Assembly (NCBI RefSeq): GCF_020524355.2
Contig: NZ_CP129019.1
Span: 1,054,001 to 1,118,000, forward strand
Length of the DNA stretch: 64,000 nt
Reading direction: 5' to 3'
From: Mesobacillus subterraneus
GTDB lineage: Bacteria > Bacillota > Bacilli > Bacillales > Cytobacillaceae
Shown: piece after piece, positions 26,896 to 36,841 of the stretch
How positions within the stretch are numbered: the stretch's first letter is position 1
Layout of the letters: each line of letters begins with the position of its first letter
Notes under the pieces: model-generated
Databases searched by the model: none
What the model was told of the DNA's origin: nothing
What the model saw: the letters and a program-made list of their open reading frames with translations, nothing else
Program-made: the position numbers and the translations under genes

Positions 26896-27748
26896 GTACG
26901 ATGCTCTCACCAGAGTAAGTTTGTGTTACAACCAGCAGATGACTCTTGTCATTTGAAACCAAAATCAAAGGCATGGTACTGTCAATCGGATCAACGACAG
27001 TGCCATCGCTTTTTTTTATGCCGAGGTAATAATTCTTATATATACCCTCCCATAGCTTCCCGATGATATTGGCCGTCTCCTTTTGTGTAAAACCGTTTAA
27101 AGGCTGGTCTTCGTATTGCCTGATTGTATCGAGAGGTAAAGCAATATAATTCAGAGCGTTAAACCCATACGCCTTTTCAGCCTTACTCAAGCTTTTATTC
27201 AGCCTGTTCCTTACACTCTTATCCAGCACGTTCTTCCATTCCTTCTCTTGTTTACTCTTAGCGACTGAGAAGGATTGAAGTGGACTGAAACGCGAATCAA
27301 TCACATATAGCATGTCATCAGACATCCTTTGAGCGCTTGTGATTATGTCGCCGCCGCCATGCAGTTCGGAATAATGAAAAGTGATGGCGTCATACCTTGC
27401 GCTTTCCCCGTTTGAAATGAAGTCTTCCTGGTATACATCTTCTGTATCCTGTTCCCATTTGGCAGCTTTTCCTTTTAAAAGGCCGTTGACGAATAATAGC
27501 CCCAAATCCTGTCTTAAATAAGCCTCCTGGTCCAATCGGGATTGCATCTTCCAGCCAATCGTATGTTTCCCATTGTTTTTCCCATTTTGCAGCGTCAGCG
27601 AAGTACTTGCGCTCTTGTACTGCACAGATTCATTCAATGGGAAAAAAGTGATCGTCTCTTCCGTACTGTTAACGATCTGCAGCTGGATCATTAATGCGGA
27701 GACTGCAATGGCTAAAGCGCTAAATCCCAAAAATATATATTTTTTCAT
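26867..27748 (-). CDS. Uncharacterised signal-anchored protein
   Basis: A 293-residue protein starting MKKYIFLGFSALAIAVSALM (signal or anchor), then a mostly extracytoplasmic polar body with no family I recognise. The start at 27748 has AGGGTGA upstream; the frame is open to 27817. Its last 29 bases overlap the 3' end of gluP on the other strand. Role unknown. Confidence 0.7.
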   Translation of the reverse strand: MKKYIFLGFSALAIAVSALMIQLQIVNSTEETITFFPLNESVQYKSASTSLTLQNGKNNGKHTIGWKMQSRLDQEAYLRQDLGLLFVNGLLKGKAAKWEQDTEDVYQEDFISNGESARYDAITFHYSELHGGGDIITSAQRMSDDMLYVIDSRFSPLQSFSVAKSKQEKEWKNVLDKSVRNRLNKSLSKAEKAYGFNALNYIALPLDTIRQYEDQPLNGFTQKETANIIGKLWEGIYKNYYLGIKKSDGTVVDPIDSTMPLILVSNDKSHLLVVTQTYSGESIVLKQLLQENN

Positions 27749-27898
27749 TAAGCTCACCCTTTTCAGATTGTCTGGTAGGTCGGTATAACCACTATATGAT
27801 ACTTGTCCGGAACACATGCAATTAAGTATGCATTTAAGTTTTTTTGTCTAAGATGGTGAAAGAAGCGGACAGGAAAATATTGGTCAGCTAATTGCTTA

Positions 27899-28003
27899 AT
27901 GGCTGTTCCCGTAATACTGGTAAGCGCTCTTTCAACTTTAACCTATATCAAGAACGGAGTTAGGTTTAAGACCGCACCGACAAAATTAATTAAAGAGCCT
28001 TAA
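27899..28003 (+). CDS. Possible 34-residue peptide upstream of the spoVAF-like gene
   Basis: A short open frame with a hydrophobic N-terminal half (MAVPVILVSALSTLTYI) and a basic end, closing 21 bases before the next start. There is no good ribosome site, so translation is uncertain. It could equally be chance in a leader region. Confidence 0.3.
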   Translation: MAVPVILVSALSTLTYIKNGVRFKTAPTKLIKEP

Positions 28004-28024
28004 TGAAAGGTGTTTGGATAGAAT

Positions 28025-29485
28025 ATGGCAGAAAAAACGAAGCATCCCGTACAGGAAAATCTGAAAAGTAATATTGAGTATCTTAGAGAAGAACTTGGAA
28101 TTGGCAAGAGTTTTGATGTCATCCAGCTGGATGTCGAGTATGCTGGCAGGGAAATGGCTTTGTTCCTTGTGGATGGATTCGTTAAGGACGATATCCTTCT
28201 CTATATCATGCAGTTGCTTGCGAAGCTTGAGCCTGGCGCACTGGACATTGATACACTGAAGAAACTGGTCAAGACATACATCCCTTATGTTGAAGTAGAA
28301 ACGACTGACGACCTCGATAAGGTAGCAGATATGGTACTGGCCGGCCCTACGGCGCTAGCGGTAGATGGAGTGGCTGAAATCATCCTGATTGATGCTAGAA
28401 CCTATCCTGTCCGCGGGCCGCAGGAACCAGATACCGAAAGGGTGGTAAGAGGCTCGAGAGATGGTTTCGTTGAAACATTGGTCTTCAATACTGCGCTTAC
28501 AAGAAGAAGGATTCGTGACCGCACACTGAGAATGGAGTACATGCAGGTTGGCAGAAGGTCGCAAACGGATGTAGTAGTCAGTTACATTGAGGATATTGCT
28601 GATCCGGAGATGGTCAGGAAAGTAAAGGATTCAATCAGTAAAATAGATACAGACGGACTGCCGATGGGTGAGAAAACAATCGAGGAATTTATCTCGGGCC
28701 AGCACTGGAATCCATTTCCCACTGTAAGATACACAGAACGTCCGGATACCGCGGCAACACATTTATATGAAGGTCATGTCTGTATCATCGTTGACGGCTC
28801 GCCAAGTGTCCTTATTACGCCGACAACCTTCTGGCACCATTTACAGCATGCCGAGGAGTACCGAAATAAACCGCTTGTCGGGGCATATCTGAGAATGGTG
28901 CGCTTCATGGCTGTCTGGGCATCCTTGTTCATGCTTCCTTTATGGTATTTATTCGCGGTCAAACCAGAACTTCTCCCTGAGAAACTGGCATTTATCGGTC
29001 CGAATGATCCAGGTCAAATTCCGTTATTCCTTCAGTTCTTCCTGATTGAAATAGGAATCGATATTCTCAGGATGACCGCCATCCATACGCCGACCTCTCT
29101 GGCTACCGCACTTGGTCTTGTCGCCGCCCTGATGATTGGGCAAGTGGCAGTCGAAGTAGGTCTGCTGACAAATGAAGTCATCCTTTACCTTGCGATTGCA
29201 GCAATAGGGACTTTTGCCACACCAAGTTATGAAATGAGCCTGGCAAATCGGCTTGTAAGAATTTTTTTATTAGTATTGACTGCAGCATTCCAGTTGTACG
29301 GATTCCTGATTGGGATCGTCTTGTTCAGCATCTTGCTTGCAAGAATGAAGTCTTTTGGAGTACCTTACCTGTGGCCATTCATACCGTTCAACCCGCGCGC
29401 ATTCCGCGACGTACTTGTCCGGTCTCCAATTCCATTAAAAAATAGAAGGCCGCGGATTCTCAAACCGCAGGATCCAGATCGATAA
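28025..29485 (+). CDS. Spore germination protein, SpoVAF/GerA family
   Basis: A 486-residue GerA-superfamily protein: a soluble N-terminal domain (about 1-285) and five or so membrane segments in the C-terminal 200 residues. The motif VSYIEDIADPEMV and the stretch PTVRYTERPDTAATHLYEGHV are typical of GerA/SpoVAF subunits. The length fits SpoVAF rather than the GerAA receptors. It should sit in the spore inner membrane and help ion release on germination. It stands alone, without spoVA or gerB/gerC partners. Start preceded by AAAGGTG. Confidence 0.82.
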   Translation: MAEKTKHPVQENLKSNIEYLREELGIGKSFDVIQLDVEYAGREMALFLVDGFVKDDILLYIMQLLAKLEPGALDIDTLKKLVKTYIPYVEVETTDDLDKVADMVLAGPTALAVDGVAEIILIDARTYPVRGPQEPDTERVVRGSRDGFVETLVFNTALTRRRIRDRTLRMEYMQVGRRSQTDVVVSYIEDIADPEMVRKVKDSISKIDTDGLPMGEKTIEEFISGQHWNPFPTVRYTERPDTAATHLYEGHVCIIVDGSPSVLITPTTFWHHLQHAEEYRNKPLVGAYLRMVRFMAVWASLFMLPLWYLFAVKPELLPEKLAFIGPNDPGQIPLFLQFFLIEIGIDILRMTAIHTPTSLATALGLVAALMIGQVAVEVGLLTNEVILYLAIAAIGTFATPSYEMSLANRLVRIFLLVLTAAFQLYGFLIGIVLFSILLARMKSFGVPYLWPFIPFNPRAFRDVLVRSPIPLKNRRPRILKPQDPDR

Positions 29486-29490
29486 GAATG

Positions 29491-29519
29491 AAAAAGCAGC
29501 GTTTGCTGCTTTTTTTTTT
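29491..29519 (+). terminator. Terminator of the spoVAF-like gene
   Basis: AAAAAGCAGC/GCTGCTTTTT stem with GTTT loop. Confidence 0.85.
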
Positions 29520-29555
29520 ATATGAGAAAAAAAGTATAAATATCACTTCGAGAAA

Positions 29556-29680
29556 TGTCCAGCTCTAGCGCCTAGCCCCTCGAGTCGCTTCGGTCCGCTC
29601 AGGTGAAGTCAAAGAACGACTTCACCGGTCGGCCCTCCAGCGCTTGTCGGGGCTAACCAAGGCGCTTGCGCTTTTCTTAT
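29556..29680 (+). repeat. Full copy of the dispersed palindromic element
   Basis: Full-length relative of the 7443 element with hairpin GTGAAGTC/GACTTCAC and AGCCCC/GGGGCT pairing. It occupies the 357-base gap before yqgQ; the rest of the gap holds only the terminator and presumably the yqgQ promoter. Confidence 0.9.
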
Positions 29681-29842
29681 AAAAAGTAACCATAGTCTAT
29701 TTTTGTGTATTCTGAAGAGCAGACCAATTGAGTGGTATTTGTCATAAAATCTTTTTCTGCATACTTGAGGAGGCATTAAGTATCCTTTATACTTAAGTAA
29801 TGGAAACATGCTCTTATTTTCACAAACATTGAGGGGATTACG

Positions 29843-30058
29843 TTGAAGACAATTTACGATATCCAGCAATTCCTGAAAAAATTCGGGACATTTATTTACA
29901 TAGGTGACAGAGTGGCTGATTTAGAGCTCATGGGAGGCGAATTGAAGGAACTGTATAATTCCCAATTGATTGAGACAAAAGATTACCAGTCTGCCATTTT
30001 GATTTTAAGACAGGAAATCCGGATGGAAAAAGAAAAAAAAGCAAATGAGAAAAGGTGA
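29843..30058 (+). CDS. yqgQ: YqgQ family small protein
   Basis: A 71-residue acidic/basic helical protein (IYDIQQFLKKFGTFIYIGDR) matching B. subtilis YqgQ, DUF910. TTG start at 29843 after GAGGGGA. It ends 6 bases before glcK, so they form an operon, as in B. subtilis. No biochemical function is known. Confidence 0.85.
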   Translation: MKTIYDIQQFLKKFGTFIYIGDRVADLELMGGELKELYNSQLIETKDYQSAILILRQEIRMEKEKKANEKR

Positions 30059-30064
30059 CTTATT

Positions 30065-31042
30065 ATGGCTGAAAAGTGGCTTGTAGGTGTAGATTTAGGA
30101 GGAACAACAACTAAACTTGCGTTCATTAGTTTATATGGAGAAATCCTTCATAAATGGGAGATTCCGACAGATGTTTCAGACGCAGGGAAAAATATAACGG
30201 TCAATATCGCAAAGACGATTGATGCGAAAATTGAAGAATTAGGTCACTCAAAAAGTGAAATCATCGGGATAGGCATGGGAGCACCTGACCCAGTTGACCT
30301 TGCTTCTGGTGTGATTTATGAAGCGGTGAACCTTGGATGGAGAAAACCGTACCCATTAAAAGACTTACTTGAAGTCGAAACATCACTTCCTGCCGTAATA
30401 GATAATGACGCTAACTGCGCAGCACTCGGTGAGATGTGGAAAGGTGCTGGAAATGGTGCAAAAGATCTTGTATGTGTCACTCTGGGAACAGGTGTAGGCG
30501 GCGGCGTTATCACGAATGGAGACATTGTACACGGTGCTAGCGGTGCTGCTGGTGAAATAGGCTATATTACTTCTATGGCTGAAGGTGGTGCTCCGTGTAA
30601 CTGTGGCAAGACTGGCTGTCTGGAAACCATTGCATCAGCAACTGGAATTGTCCGAATTGCTACTGAAGCATTGAACGAAGGAACCCAAGCCGGAGAACTG
30701 GCAGCGGTGTATAAGGAAACTGGCCATGTGACAGCTAAAGATGTTTTCGATTCTGCTAAAAGAAAAGACCAATTAGCGCTGAAAGTTATAGATTCTGTTG
30801 CTTTGCATTTGGGAATTGCTCTTGCGAATATCGCTAATACTCTTAATCCAGAAAAAATTGTACTTGGAGGCGGAGTTTCAAAAGCAGGAGATGTTTTACT
30901 TGAACCAATAAAAGAACAATTTTTACGAAATTCTTTTCCTCGAGTAGCGCAATCGACTGAAATCAGTATCGCAACATTGGGTAATGATGCCGGCGTGATT
31001 GGTGCTGCGTGGCTGGTCAAGAACAAACTTGGACATGAATAA
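30065..31042 (+). CDS. glcK: Glucokinase (ROK family)
   Basis: A 325-residue ROK-type glucokinase phosphorylating free cytoplasmic glucose to glucose-6-phosphate. The ATP-binding motif [11 protein letters not shown] is at residues 8-18, the sugar-binding NDAN motif near 117, and the ROK zinc site reads [10 protein letters not shown] near 183. Adjacent yqgQ and the following LtaS-type gene keep the B. subtilis order. Terminator downstream. Confidence 0.94.
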   Translation: MAEKWLVGVDLGGTTTKLAFISLYGEILHKWEIPTDVSDAGKNITVNIAKTIDAKIEELGHSKSEIIGIGMGAPDPVDLASGVIYEAVNLGWRKPYPLKDLLEVETSLPAVIDNDANCAALGEMWKGAGNGAKDLVCVTLGTGVGGGVITNGDIVHGASGAAGEIGYITSMAEGGAPCNCGKTGCLETIASATGIVRIATEALNEGTQAGELAAVYKETGHVTAKDVFDSAKRKDQLALKVIDSVALHLGIALANIANTLNPEKIVLGGGVSKAGDVLLEPIKEQFLRNSFPRVAQSTEISIATLGNDAGVIGAAWLVKNKLGHE

Positions 31043-31049
31043 GCATCTG

Positions 31050-31085
31050 CAGGGAGTTTTGTTACAAAGCTCCCTGTTTTTTTAT
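31050..31085 (+). terminator. yqgQ-glcK terminator
   Basis: CAGGGAG/CTCCCTG stem followed by seven T. Confidence 0.85.
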
Positions 31086-31118
31086 TTTATAAGTGTAAAC
31101 TTATTTCTTTGAAGATTA

Positions 31119-31179
31119 GTGTCTAGCTCCCCCTTAAGCCGTTATTCGGACCTGAACAATGTGCTTGAGCTTTTCTGTG
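31119..31179 (+). repeat. Decayed remnant of the dispersed palindromic element
   Basis: GTGTCTAGCTCC at the left end and a GTGCTTGAGCTTTTCT right end resemble the element termini around an unrelated or eroded middle. It is the only structure in the 363-base gap between glcK and the LtaS-type gene. Confidence 0.4.
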
Positions 31180-31405
31180 CCAAAAGTTTCAATTTTCGGA
31201 ATTTGGACATTCCTGAAACTTTTTCGGGTTTGAATCGTCTAAAATAGAGGAAAATGACAGTAATTGGTCTATGCTTTTTTAGCTGTGATTTATGTTTGCT
31301 TTTTAGAAAAAAAAGTATTAAGATTATCTTTGATTCTTGAGCATGCGGAAAAAATCACCTTAAAATTCCCATATCTGTTATTTTTAACAGGGAGGTAACA
31401 AACAA

Positions 31406-33295
31406 ATGAACAATAATAAATGGACTAAGGCATCCATTGTTTCGATTGCGACAATTCTGCTTTGGTTAAAAACTTATATTGCCTATAAAACTAGTTTTGA
31501 TATAAAAATTGAGAACTGGAGACAGGAAATCATCCTGTTCATGAATCCATTAAGTTTTCTGATGGTCATCTTTGGAGTCAGCATGTTCATGAAGGAAAAG
31601 GCGCAGAAACGCTACATTTTAATTACAAGTTTCATAGTTTCAGCGATTCTTTTCGCGAATGTGGTGTTTTACCGTTTCTTCAATGATTTCCTGACGATAC
31701 CTGTTCTTTTCCAAACGAGCAATATGAGCGACTTGGGAAGCAGTGTTACCGAGTTGATCAACTTCAGTGATTTGTTATATTTCGCTGATATCGTTGTATT
31801 GGCACTTTTATTAAAAGTTAAACCCAATATATTAGGATACCGGGAATATTCCAAGGTGGACCGCAGAGCATATTTCCTTGTGGCAATTGCGATCTCATTT
31901 TTTAACCTGGGAATGGCTGAAACGGAGCGGCCCCAGCTGTTGACAAGGACATTCGACAGAGAAATGCTGGTCAAGAATATTGGGACTTACAATTATCACC
32001 TGTATGATGCTTTCCTACAGTCAAAGTCTTCGGCACAGAGAGCTATGGCAGATGGCAGTGAACTGGCGGATATCGATAACTATGTGCGTGCTAACTATCT
32101 TCCACCGAGCGATGACATGTTTGGTATTGCAAAGGGGAAAAACGTGATTCTGGTTTCAATGGAATCCACACAGAACTTTGTGATCAATCAAACTGTGAAT
32201 GGACAGGAAATTACACCGTTCCTGAACGATTTCATTAAAGAAAGTTACTACTTTAACAATTTTTATCACCAGACGGGACAGGGGAAAACTTCAGACTCAG
32301 AATTCCTGGTTGATAACTCATTGTATCCATTAAGCCGTGGTGCAGTTTTCTTTACGCATTCAGGCAATGAATATACAGCGACACCTGAAATCCTGAATGA
32401 GAACGGCTATTTCACTGCTTCTCTACATGCGAATAACAAGAGCTTCTGGAACAGAGATATCATGTATCAAGCACTTGGTTACGAGCGCTTCTACTCGTTG
32501 CCGGATTATGATGTGGAAGAAGAAAATTCAGTAGGCTGGGGAATGAAGGATATTGAGTTCTTCCAGCAGTCTGTTGATCATTTGAAGGCCATGCCAAAAC
32601 CATTCTATTCAAAGTTCATTACATTAACGAATCACTTCCCATTCGAATTGAATGAAGAAGATCGCTTTGTTGATTCTTTTACATCAAATGACAAGACAGT
32701 CAACAATTATTTCCCGACTGTCCGTTATCAGGATGAAGCTTTGAAACTCTTTATACAAAAACTAAAAGATGAAGGTCTCTATGAAGACTCAATCATCATT
32801 TTATACGGAGATCATTATGGAATATCCGAAAACCATAATAAGGCTATGGGTGAGTATCTCGGCAAGGAGATTACACCATTCGAAAGCACGCAGCTGCAGC
32901 AGGTGCCGCTGATTGTTCATATTCCTGGTCAGGAAGGCAAGACGATTCCAACTGTTGGCGGACAGATTGATCTCAAACCGACTATTCTCCACCTGTTAGG
33001 AATCGACACTAAGAACAACATTGACTTCGGTTCAGATTTATTCTCAAAGGAACGGCTTGACTTTGCGGTTCTGCGCGATGGCAGCTTCATCACTAAGGAC
33101 CACGTATTCACTAGAGAAACTTGCTATGATAAATCAACTGGTGAGCCGACTGACAAAGCAGCTTGTGAGCCTTTTATTGACCAAGCAAAGAACGAGCTCG
33201 AGTATTCCGATAAAATTATTTATGGCGACTTGCTGAGATTTTATGGCGAGAAAAATGCCAGTAAAGAAAAAGGTTATCCTAAAACAAATGAATGA
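31406..33295 (+). CDS. yqgS: LtaS-family glycerol-phosphate transferase (YqgS type)
   Basis: A 629-residue lipoteichoic acid synthase-family enzyme: five N-terminal membrane helices (to about residue 180), then an extracellular sulfatase-like domain. Metal and catalytic residues are seen in SMESTQNF (Glu), [11 protein letters not shown] (nucleophile Thr), and YGDHYG. It would transfer glycerol-phosphate from phosphatidylglycerol outside the membrane. Its place after glcK matches B. subtilis YqgS, one of several LtaS paralogues; primase versus synthase role cannot be told. GGGAGG upstream. Confidence 0.9.
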   Translation: MNNNKWTKASIVSIATILLWLKTYIAYKTSFDIKIENWRQEIILFMNPLSFLMVIFGVSMFMKEKAQKRYILITSFIVSAILFANVVFYRFFNDFLTIPVLFQTSNMSDLGSSVTELINFSDLLYFADIVVLALLLKVKPNILGYREYSKVDRRAYFLVAIAISFFNLGMAETERPQLLTRTFDREMLVKNIGTYNYHLYDAFLQSKSSAQRAMADGSELADIDNYVRANYLPPSDDMFGIAKGKNVILVSMESTQNFVINQTVNGQEITPFLNDFIKESYYFNNFYHQTGQGKTSDSEFLVDNSLYPLSRGAVFFTHSGNEYTATPEILNENGYFTASLHANNKSFWNRDIMYQALGYERFYSLPDYDVEEENSVGWGMKDIEFFQQSVDHLKAMPKPFYSKFITLTNHFPFELNEEDRFVDSFTSNDKTVNNYFPTVRYQDEALKLFIQKLKDEGLYEDSIIILYGDHYGISENHNKAMGEYLGKEITPFESTQLQQVPLIVHIPGQEGKTIPTVGGQIDLKPTILHLLGIDTKNNIDFGSDLFSKERLDFAVLRDGSFITKDHVFTRETCYDKSTGEPTDKAACEPFIDQAKNELEYSDKIIYGDLLRFYGEKNASKEKGYPKTNE

Positions 33296-33304
33296 ATACA
33301 AGTG

Positions 33305-33333
33305 AAACCTGCGCCTTAATGGTGCAGGTTTTT
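33305..33333 (+). terminator. yqgS terminator
   Basis: AAACCTGC/GCAGGTTT stem with a T run. Confidence 0.85.
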
Positions 33334-33545
33334 ATTATGAAGTATAATCCATTACAGAATTTAAAATAAAGGTGGTAATTTGTCTGAAACCATGGGATAT
33401 TACTTATTAGGATTTTATAAAGATTGGTATATGCAAGCAACATTTGGTATTGAATATATGGATTTTTCAAAATTCATTGAAACATTTATGGGTTTATAAC
33501 GTACAGATATATACATTGTTAAAACTGGGGGGAGAGGTGAGAAGC

Positions 33546-34697
33546 ATGAAGGAGAATACATATCGTATACCTTATGTTAGCATGTTATTGCTGGTCATCA
33601 TCACTTCTGCTTTCGGCCTTTTCGGCTGCTCCCAGAAGCTTGATGCTTCATTGCATGAGGGAGCGGGTCACGGCTCCAATAGAGTAAAGGATTCTCCTGG
33701 GCCTTCATTTTTAGGAGCGGAAATTGTTCCAATCGAAATGGGGGAGCAGGAAGAATTCTATAAGTCTGCAGGCTGGGTGAGTGATTCAGAAATTCTCTAT
33801 ATTTCAAACAAAGGGGACAGTACGTCGTTATTATATTCATACAATCTTGGGACAGGAAAGGCGTCATTGCTGTATAGAAGTGAGCAGCCAATCATAACCG
33901 CCATACCAAGTCCAGAGAAGACAAAGGTAATGATTCATAGTGCTGCTTCAGAGGAAGGGATCCTCATTGTTATTGATTTGTCGGGGAAAGAATTGTATTC
34001 GACAAGCATTCAATCATATGAACTGACTTTTGAATGGAATCCATTCGATGAGAATTTGATCGAGGTTTCTGCATTTACTGAAGACTGGGATTTCAATAGT
34101 TATTTATTGGATTTAAAGAGCAATAACCTGAAAGAAATCAAACTGCCAGAGCCTTTTGTAAGATGGATTTCTGAGGATGACCTTGTTTATCAGGAGTGGG
34201 ACGAGGACGGGATTTCACTTAAAGCCCCGTTACGAATCTTTTCTTTGAAAGGAAACAAAACTGAAACCCTAGTCGAAGATGTATACCAATTTGATTCTCA
34301 AGGACCATACCTAATGGCTGTAAAAGTTAATGAAGAAGAAAATCAAGAATCGGGACTGTATGCCTTCTTCAGGAATGGTGGCAAATCGGTTGGAAGTATC
34401 GAGGCTCCGTTTTTAACTTCTTTTTCTGGATGGGTGGTTCCCTTTTATGATTTAATGGAAAATGGAAAGAATTTTATTTATTTGCGGGCAACAGAGCAGG
34501 GTGAAGCGGACCTTTACGATAGAGGATTTGATTTAATGCGTTATCATTTAGATACAGGTAACGACGAAGTACTCTTCACCGAAATGGCCAACGAGCCACT
34601 TTCCTGTTCTCCCTCAGGTGAATTGTGCCTGTACGGTTTCCAGTTTGATAAAGTCTTGAATATTGAGACTAAAGAGATAATTGATCTCGTTCACTAA
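33546..34697 (+). CDS. yqgU: YqgU-like lipoprotein
   Basis: A 383-residue lipoprotein: signal YVSMLLLVIITSAFGLFGC with the lipid-modified cysteine near residue 27, then a body of repeated beta segments (VSDSEILYISNKGDSTSLLYS) suggesting a TolB-like propeller. It resembles B. subtilis YqgU by position and type. Start 33546 follows GAGAGGTGAG; an upstream in-frame extension to 33444 is unlikely. Role unknown. The endopeptidase gene yqgT that precedes yqgU in B. subtilis is not present. Confidence 0.78.
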   Translation: MKENTYRIPYVSMLLLVIITSAFGLFGCSQKLDASLHEGAGHGSNRVKDSPGPSFLGAEIVPIEMGEQEEFYKSAGWVSDSEILYISNKGDSTSLLYSYNLGTGKASLLYRSEQPIITAIPSPEKTKVMIHSAASEEGILIVIDLSGKELYSTSIQSYELTFEWNPFDENLIEVSAFTEDWDFNSYLLDLKSNNLKEIKLPEPFVRWISEDDLVYQEWDEDGISLKAPLRIFSLKGNKTETLVEDVYQFDSQGPYLMAVKVNEEENQESGLYAFFRNGGKSVGSIEAPFLTSFSGWVVPFYDLMENGKNFIYLRATEQGEADLYDRGFDLMRYHLDTGNDEVLFTEMANEPLSCSPSGELCLYGFQFDKVLNIETKEIIDLVH

Positions 34698-34719
34698 TTT
34701 TTTTCAAGGAGAGATATTA

Positions 34720-35034
34720 ATGGCAATTGTTGATGTAACAGTGATCCCAATCGGAACACAGACACCAAGTGTCAGTTCCTATGTAGCAGATATCCAAAGA
34801 ATTCTTAAGCAGTATGAAGATCAGGGCAAAATCCAATATCAACTTACACCGATGAATACCTTGATAGAGGGTGAACTTCCCGTTTTGTTTGAGGTAATCC
34901 AGGCAATTCACGAAGCACCTTTCAATGCTGGCATCCAGCGAGTAGCCACAAATATCCGGATTGATGACAGACGTGATGTGAAAAGAAAGATGCAGGATAA
35001 GGTTAACAGAGTAAATGAATTGCTGCAGAAATAG
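34720..35034 (+). CDS. yqgV: MTH1187/YqgV family thiamine-binding-type protein
   Basis: A 104-residue ferredoxin-like fold protein of the MTH1187 family; TVIPIGTQTPSVSSYVADI and MNTLIEGELPVLFEVIQAIHEA are typical. Relatives bind thiamine or its pyrimidine part. CAAGGAGAG lies 9 bases before ATG 34720, 22 bases after yqgU. Terminator follows. Confidence 0.9.
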   Translation: MAIVDVTVIPIGTQTPSVSSYVADIQRILKQYEDQGKIQYQLTPMNTLIEGELPVLFEVIQAIHEAPFNAGIQRVATNIRIDDRRDVKRKMQDKVNRVNELLQK

Positions 35035-35040
35035 AAAACG

Positions 35041-35074
35041 AAAAAAAGACCACCCATTACAGGTGGTCTTTTTG
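35041..35074. terminator. Bidirectional terminator between yqgV and yqgW
   Basis: AAAAAGACCACC/GGTGGTCTTTTT stem flanked by A and T runs. Confidence 0.85.
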
Positions 35075-35082
35075 TGTCCGAA

Positions 35083-35256
35083 TTAATGCGCTACTGGGAA
35101 TCCGGAGTTAAGGACTGTCATGACTGTGAACCAGCCAATAACCAGGAATGTTCCTCCACCAAACACGATACCAAGAATGTTTTTGTTTTTAAGTGCCGAG
35201 AATGTTGCATAGCCGGCAAGCAGTGTAATTAATGCGCAAAGAATAGCAAAACCCAT
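35083..35256 (-). CDS. yqgW: DUF2759 small membrane protein
   Basis: A 57-residue protein with two membrane helices (MGFAILCALITLLAGYATF; GIVFGGGTFLVIGWFTVM) matching YqgW/DUF2759. The start at 35256 follows GAAGGGGG; the frame is open to 35358 but without a site. Function unknown. Confidence 0.82.
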   Translation of the reverse strand: MGFAILCALITLLAGYATFSALKNKNILGIVFGGGTFLVIGWFTVMTVLNSGFPVAH

Positions 35257-35269
35257 GGAAAAGCCCCCT

Positions 35270-35851
35270 TCATAAATTAGGCAGGCATAAAGCCTGTTTG
35301 TTGAATAAGTTTGATTGAATTTTAGGCGGCAGCCTGTTATGTAATGACAAGCATACACTCGTTTTATATTTTATATTTTTTTTACACCATTTGTCGAGGT
35401 CTAAAAACTCAACTTTCACCTCATATGCCCTTACTATACCCAATATCAGGTCAGTATAATGGTTTATTGTAAAATAAATGCCTTCCGTACTCGTAAAAAC
35501 AAGATGTTCTTCTATTTGCAGGAGAGCCATTTCACTCTGAACTTCGCTGCCGTCTGTAAATCTGAAGGCTGATAAATCATTAGCAAATAGAAAAACATCA
35601 TCACCAGCTTGAAAACCATAATCGAAAAAATCTTCTCCAGTTGTTCCTTCTGTTTTTATCAATTGATGCGTTTCTTCATAAAGGTCTGCTTCTGACATCA
35701 AGCCTGAAGCTACATCTGCCATTTGCTGATCATGATAAATATAAATATTTTCATGAACAAGAAGCGGAGGTGCAGCAGATTGAAGAAACTGTTCAAAGTC
35801 ATCCAATTCTGAAAGTAAAGGGCTAGCCTCAATTCCAATGAAAGCTTTCAC
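35270..35851 (-). CDS. Uncharacterised soluble protein
   Basis: A 193-residue acidic protein with no recognised domain. The first ~155 residues are regular; the last ~40 (after DLDKWCKK) are basic, cysteine-containing and unlike the rest. That change coincides with a run of eight A in the message (35376-35383 on the plus strand). One A fewer would end the protein at KWCKKI, so the tail may be artificial. AAAGGAGG upstream of the start. Function unknown. Confidence 0.65.
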   Translation of the reverse strand: MKAFIGIEASPLLSELDDFEQFLQSAAPPLLVHENIYIYHDQQMADVASGLMSEADLYEETHQLIKTEGTTGEDFFDYGFQAGDDVFLFANDLSAFRFTDGSEVQSEMALLQIEEHLVFTSTEGIYFTINHYTDLILGIVRAYEVKVEFLDLDKWCKKNIKYKTSVCLSLHNRLPPKIQSNLFNKQALCLPNL

Positions 35852-36024
35852 TTAGCAGCCTCCTTTGTACTTAGTTGTGCGAAACGAATGAATTGTGATT
35901 TAATAACTCATCAGGTTTGCTCATCAGGGCACATGAGCTTTTCGATCGCAATCCTTAAAACTTGCCTGACAATAGTGTAAAATAAATGTATTAATAATAC
36001 CACTAGAAGCTGGAGGCTATTTTG

Positions 36025-36660
36025 ATGAAATGGAAACAGATTCCCCTAGGTCCTTTACAAACGAATTGCTATATCGTCTATGATGAAAACAAATCATGCT
36101 TGATTGTCGATCCTGGTGACAATCCGAAAAAGCTTGCAACCGTGCTAGAACAACTGGAATTGCATCCTGAAGCAATTGTGCTCACGCATGCTCATTTCGA
36201 TCATATCGGGGCAGTGGATAGAATAAGAGATAAGTACGGAATCAAGGTATATATTCATGAGAAAGAAAAGGATTGGCTATCAGATCCTGCTTTGAATGGT
36301 TCAAAGCATTTTATGCTTAATGAGCCAATCAAAGCACGTCCTGCTGACCATTTGATTAAAGATGAAGGTGCCATGACAATTGGCAGCTTTAAATTAGAAG
36401 TGTTTGAAACCCCTGGACATTCTCCAGGAAGTATATCGATTTATTTTCAAGATGCAGAGTTTGTCCTCGCAGGAGATGCTCTGTTTAACGGCAGCATCGG
36501 AAGGACGGACTTGCCGGGTGGCAACCATAATCAATTAATCAGAAGCATCCATGAAAAGCTGCTCGTATTGCCGGAGCAAACAGAGGTGCTTCCTGGCCAT
36601 GGACCGACAACCTCCATTGGTATAGAGATGGATTCGAATCCTTTTTTAAACGGATTTTAA
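36025..36660 (+). CDS. yqgX: MBL-fold metallohydrolase (YqgX, glyoxalase II-like)
   Basis: A 211-residue metallo-beta-lactamase-fold hydrolase with the metal motif THAHFDHIG (about residues 52-60), a later GHSPGS and the final GHGP histidine. Glyoxalase II or bacilliredoxin-linked thioester hydrolysis are plausible; the substrate is not set by sequence. ATG 36025 has GGAGG at 8 bases. Matches B. subtilis YqgX in length and place. Confidence 0.9.
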   Translation: MKWKQIPLGPLQTNCYIVYDENKSCLIVDPGDNPKKLATVLEQLELHPEAIVLTHAHFDHIGAVDRIRDKYGIKVYIHEKEKDWLSDPALNGSKHFMLNEPIKARPADHLIKDEGAMTIGSFKLEVFETPGHSPGSISIYFQDAEFVLAGDALFNGSIGRTDLPGGNHNQLIRSIHEKLLVLPEQTEVLPGHGPTTSIGIEMDSNPFLNGF

Positions 36661-36677
36661 TAAGGTAGCAGAAGAAC

Positions 36678-36794
36678 AAAAAGCGCAAGCGCCTCGTTCA
36701 GCCCCGACAAGCGCTGGAGGGCCGACCTGTGAAGTCGTTCTTTGACTTCATTGGGCGGACCGAAGCGACTCGAGGGGCTAGGCTCTGGAGCTGG
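36678..36794 (-). repeat. Inverted full copy of the dispersed palindromic element
   Basis: Reverse-oriented copy: reads AAGCGCAAGCGCC...GCCCCGAC at the left and CGAGGGGCTAGG at the right. The inner hairpin arms are GTGAAGTC and GACTTCA. It lies in the 326-base gap between yqgX and the methyltransferase. Confidence 0.9.
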
Positions 36795-36841
36795 ATTAAG
36801 AAAACCCGTATAGTTATCCTTTATAATTTTCCTAGTAAGCA

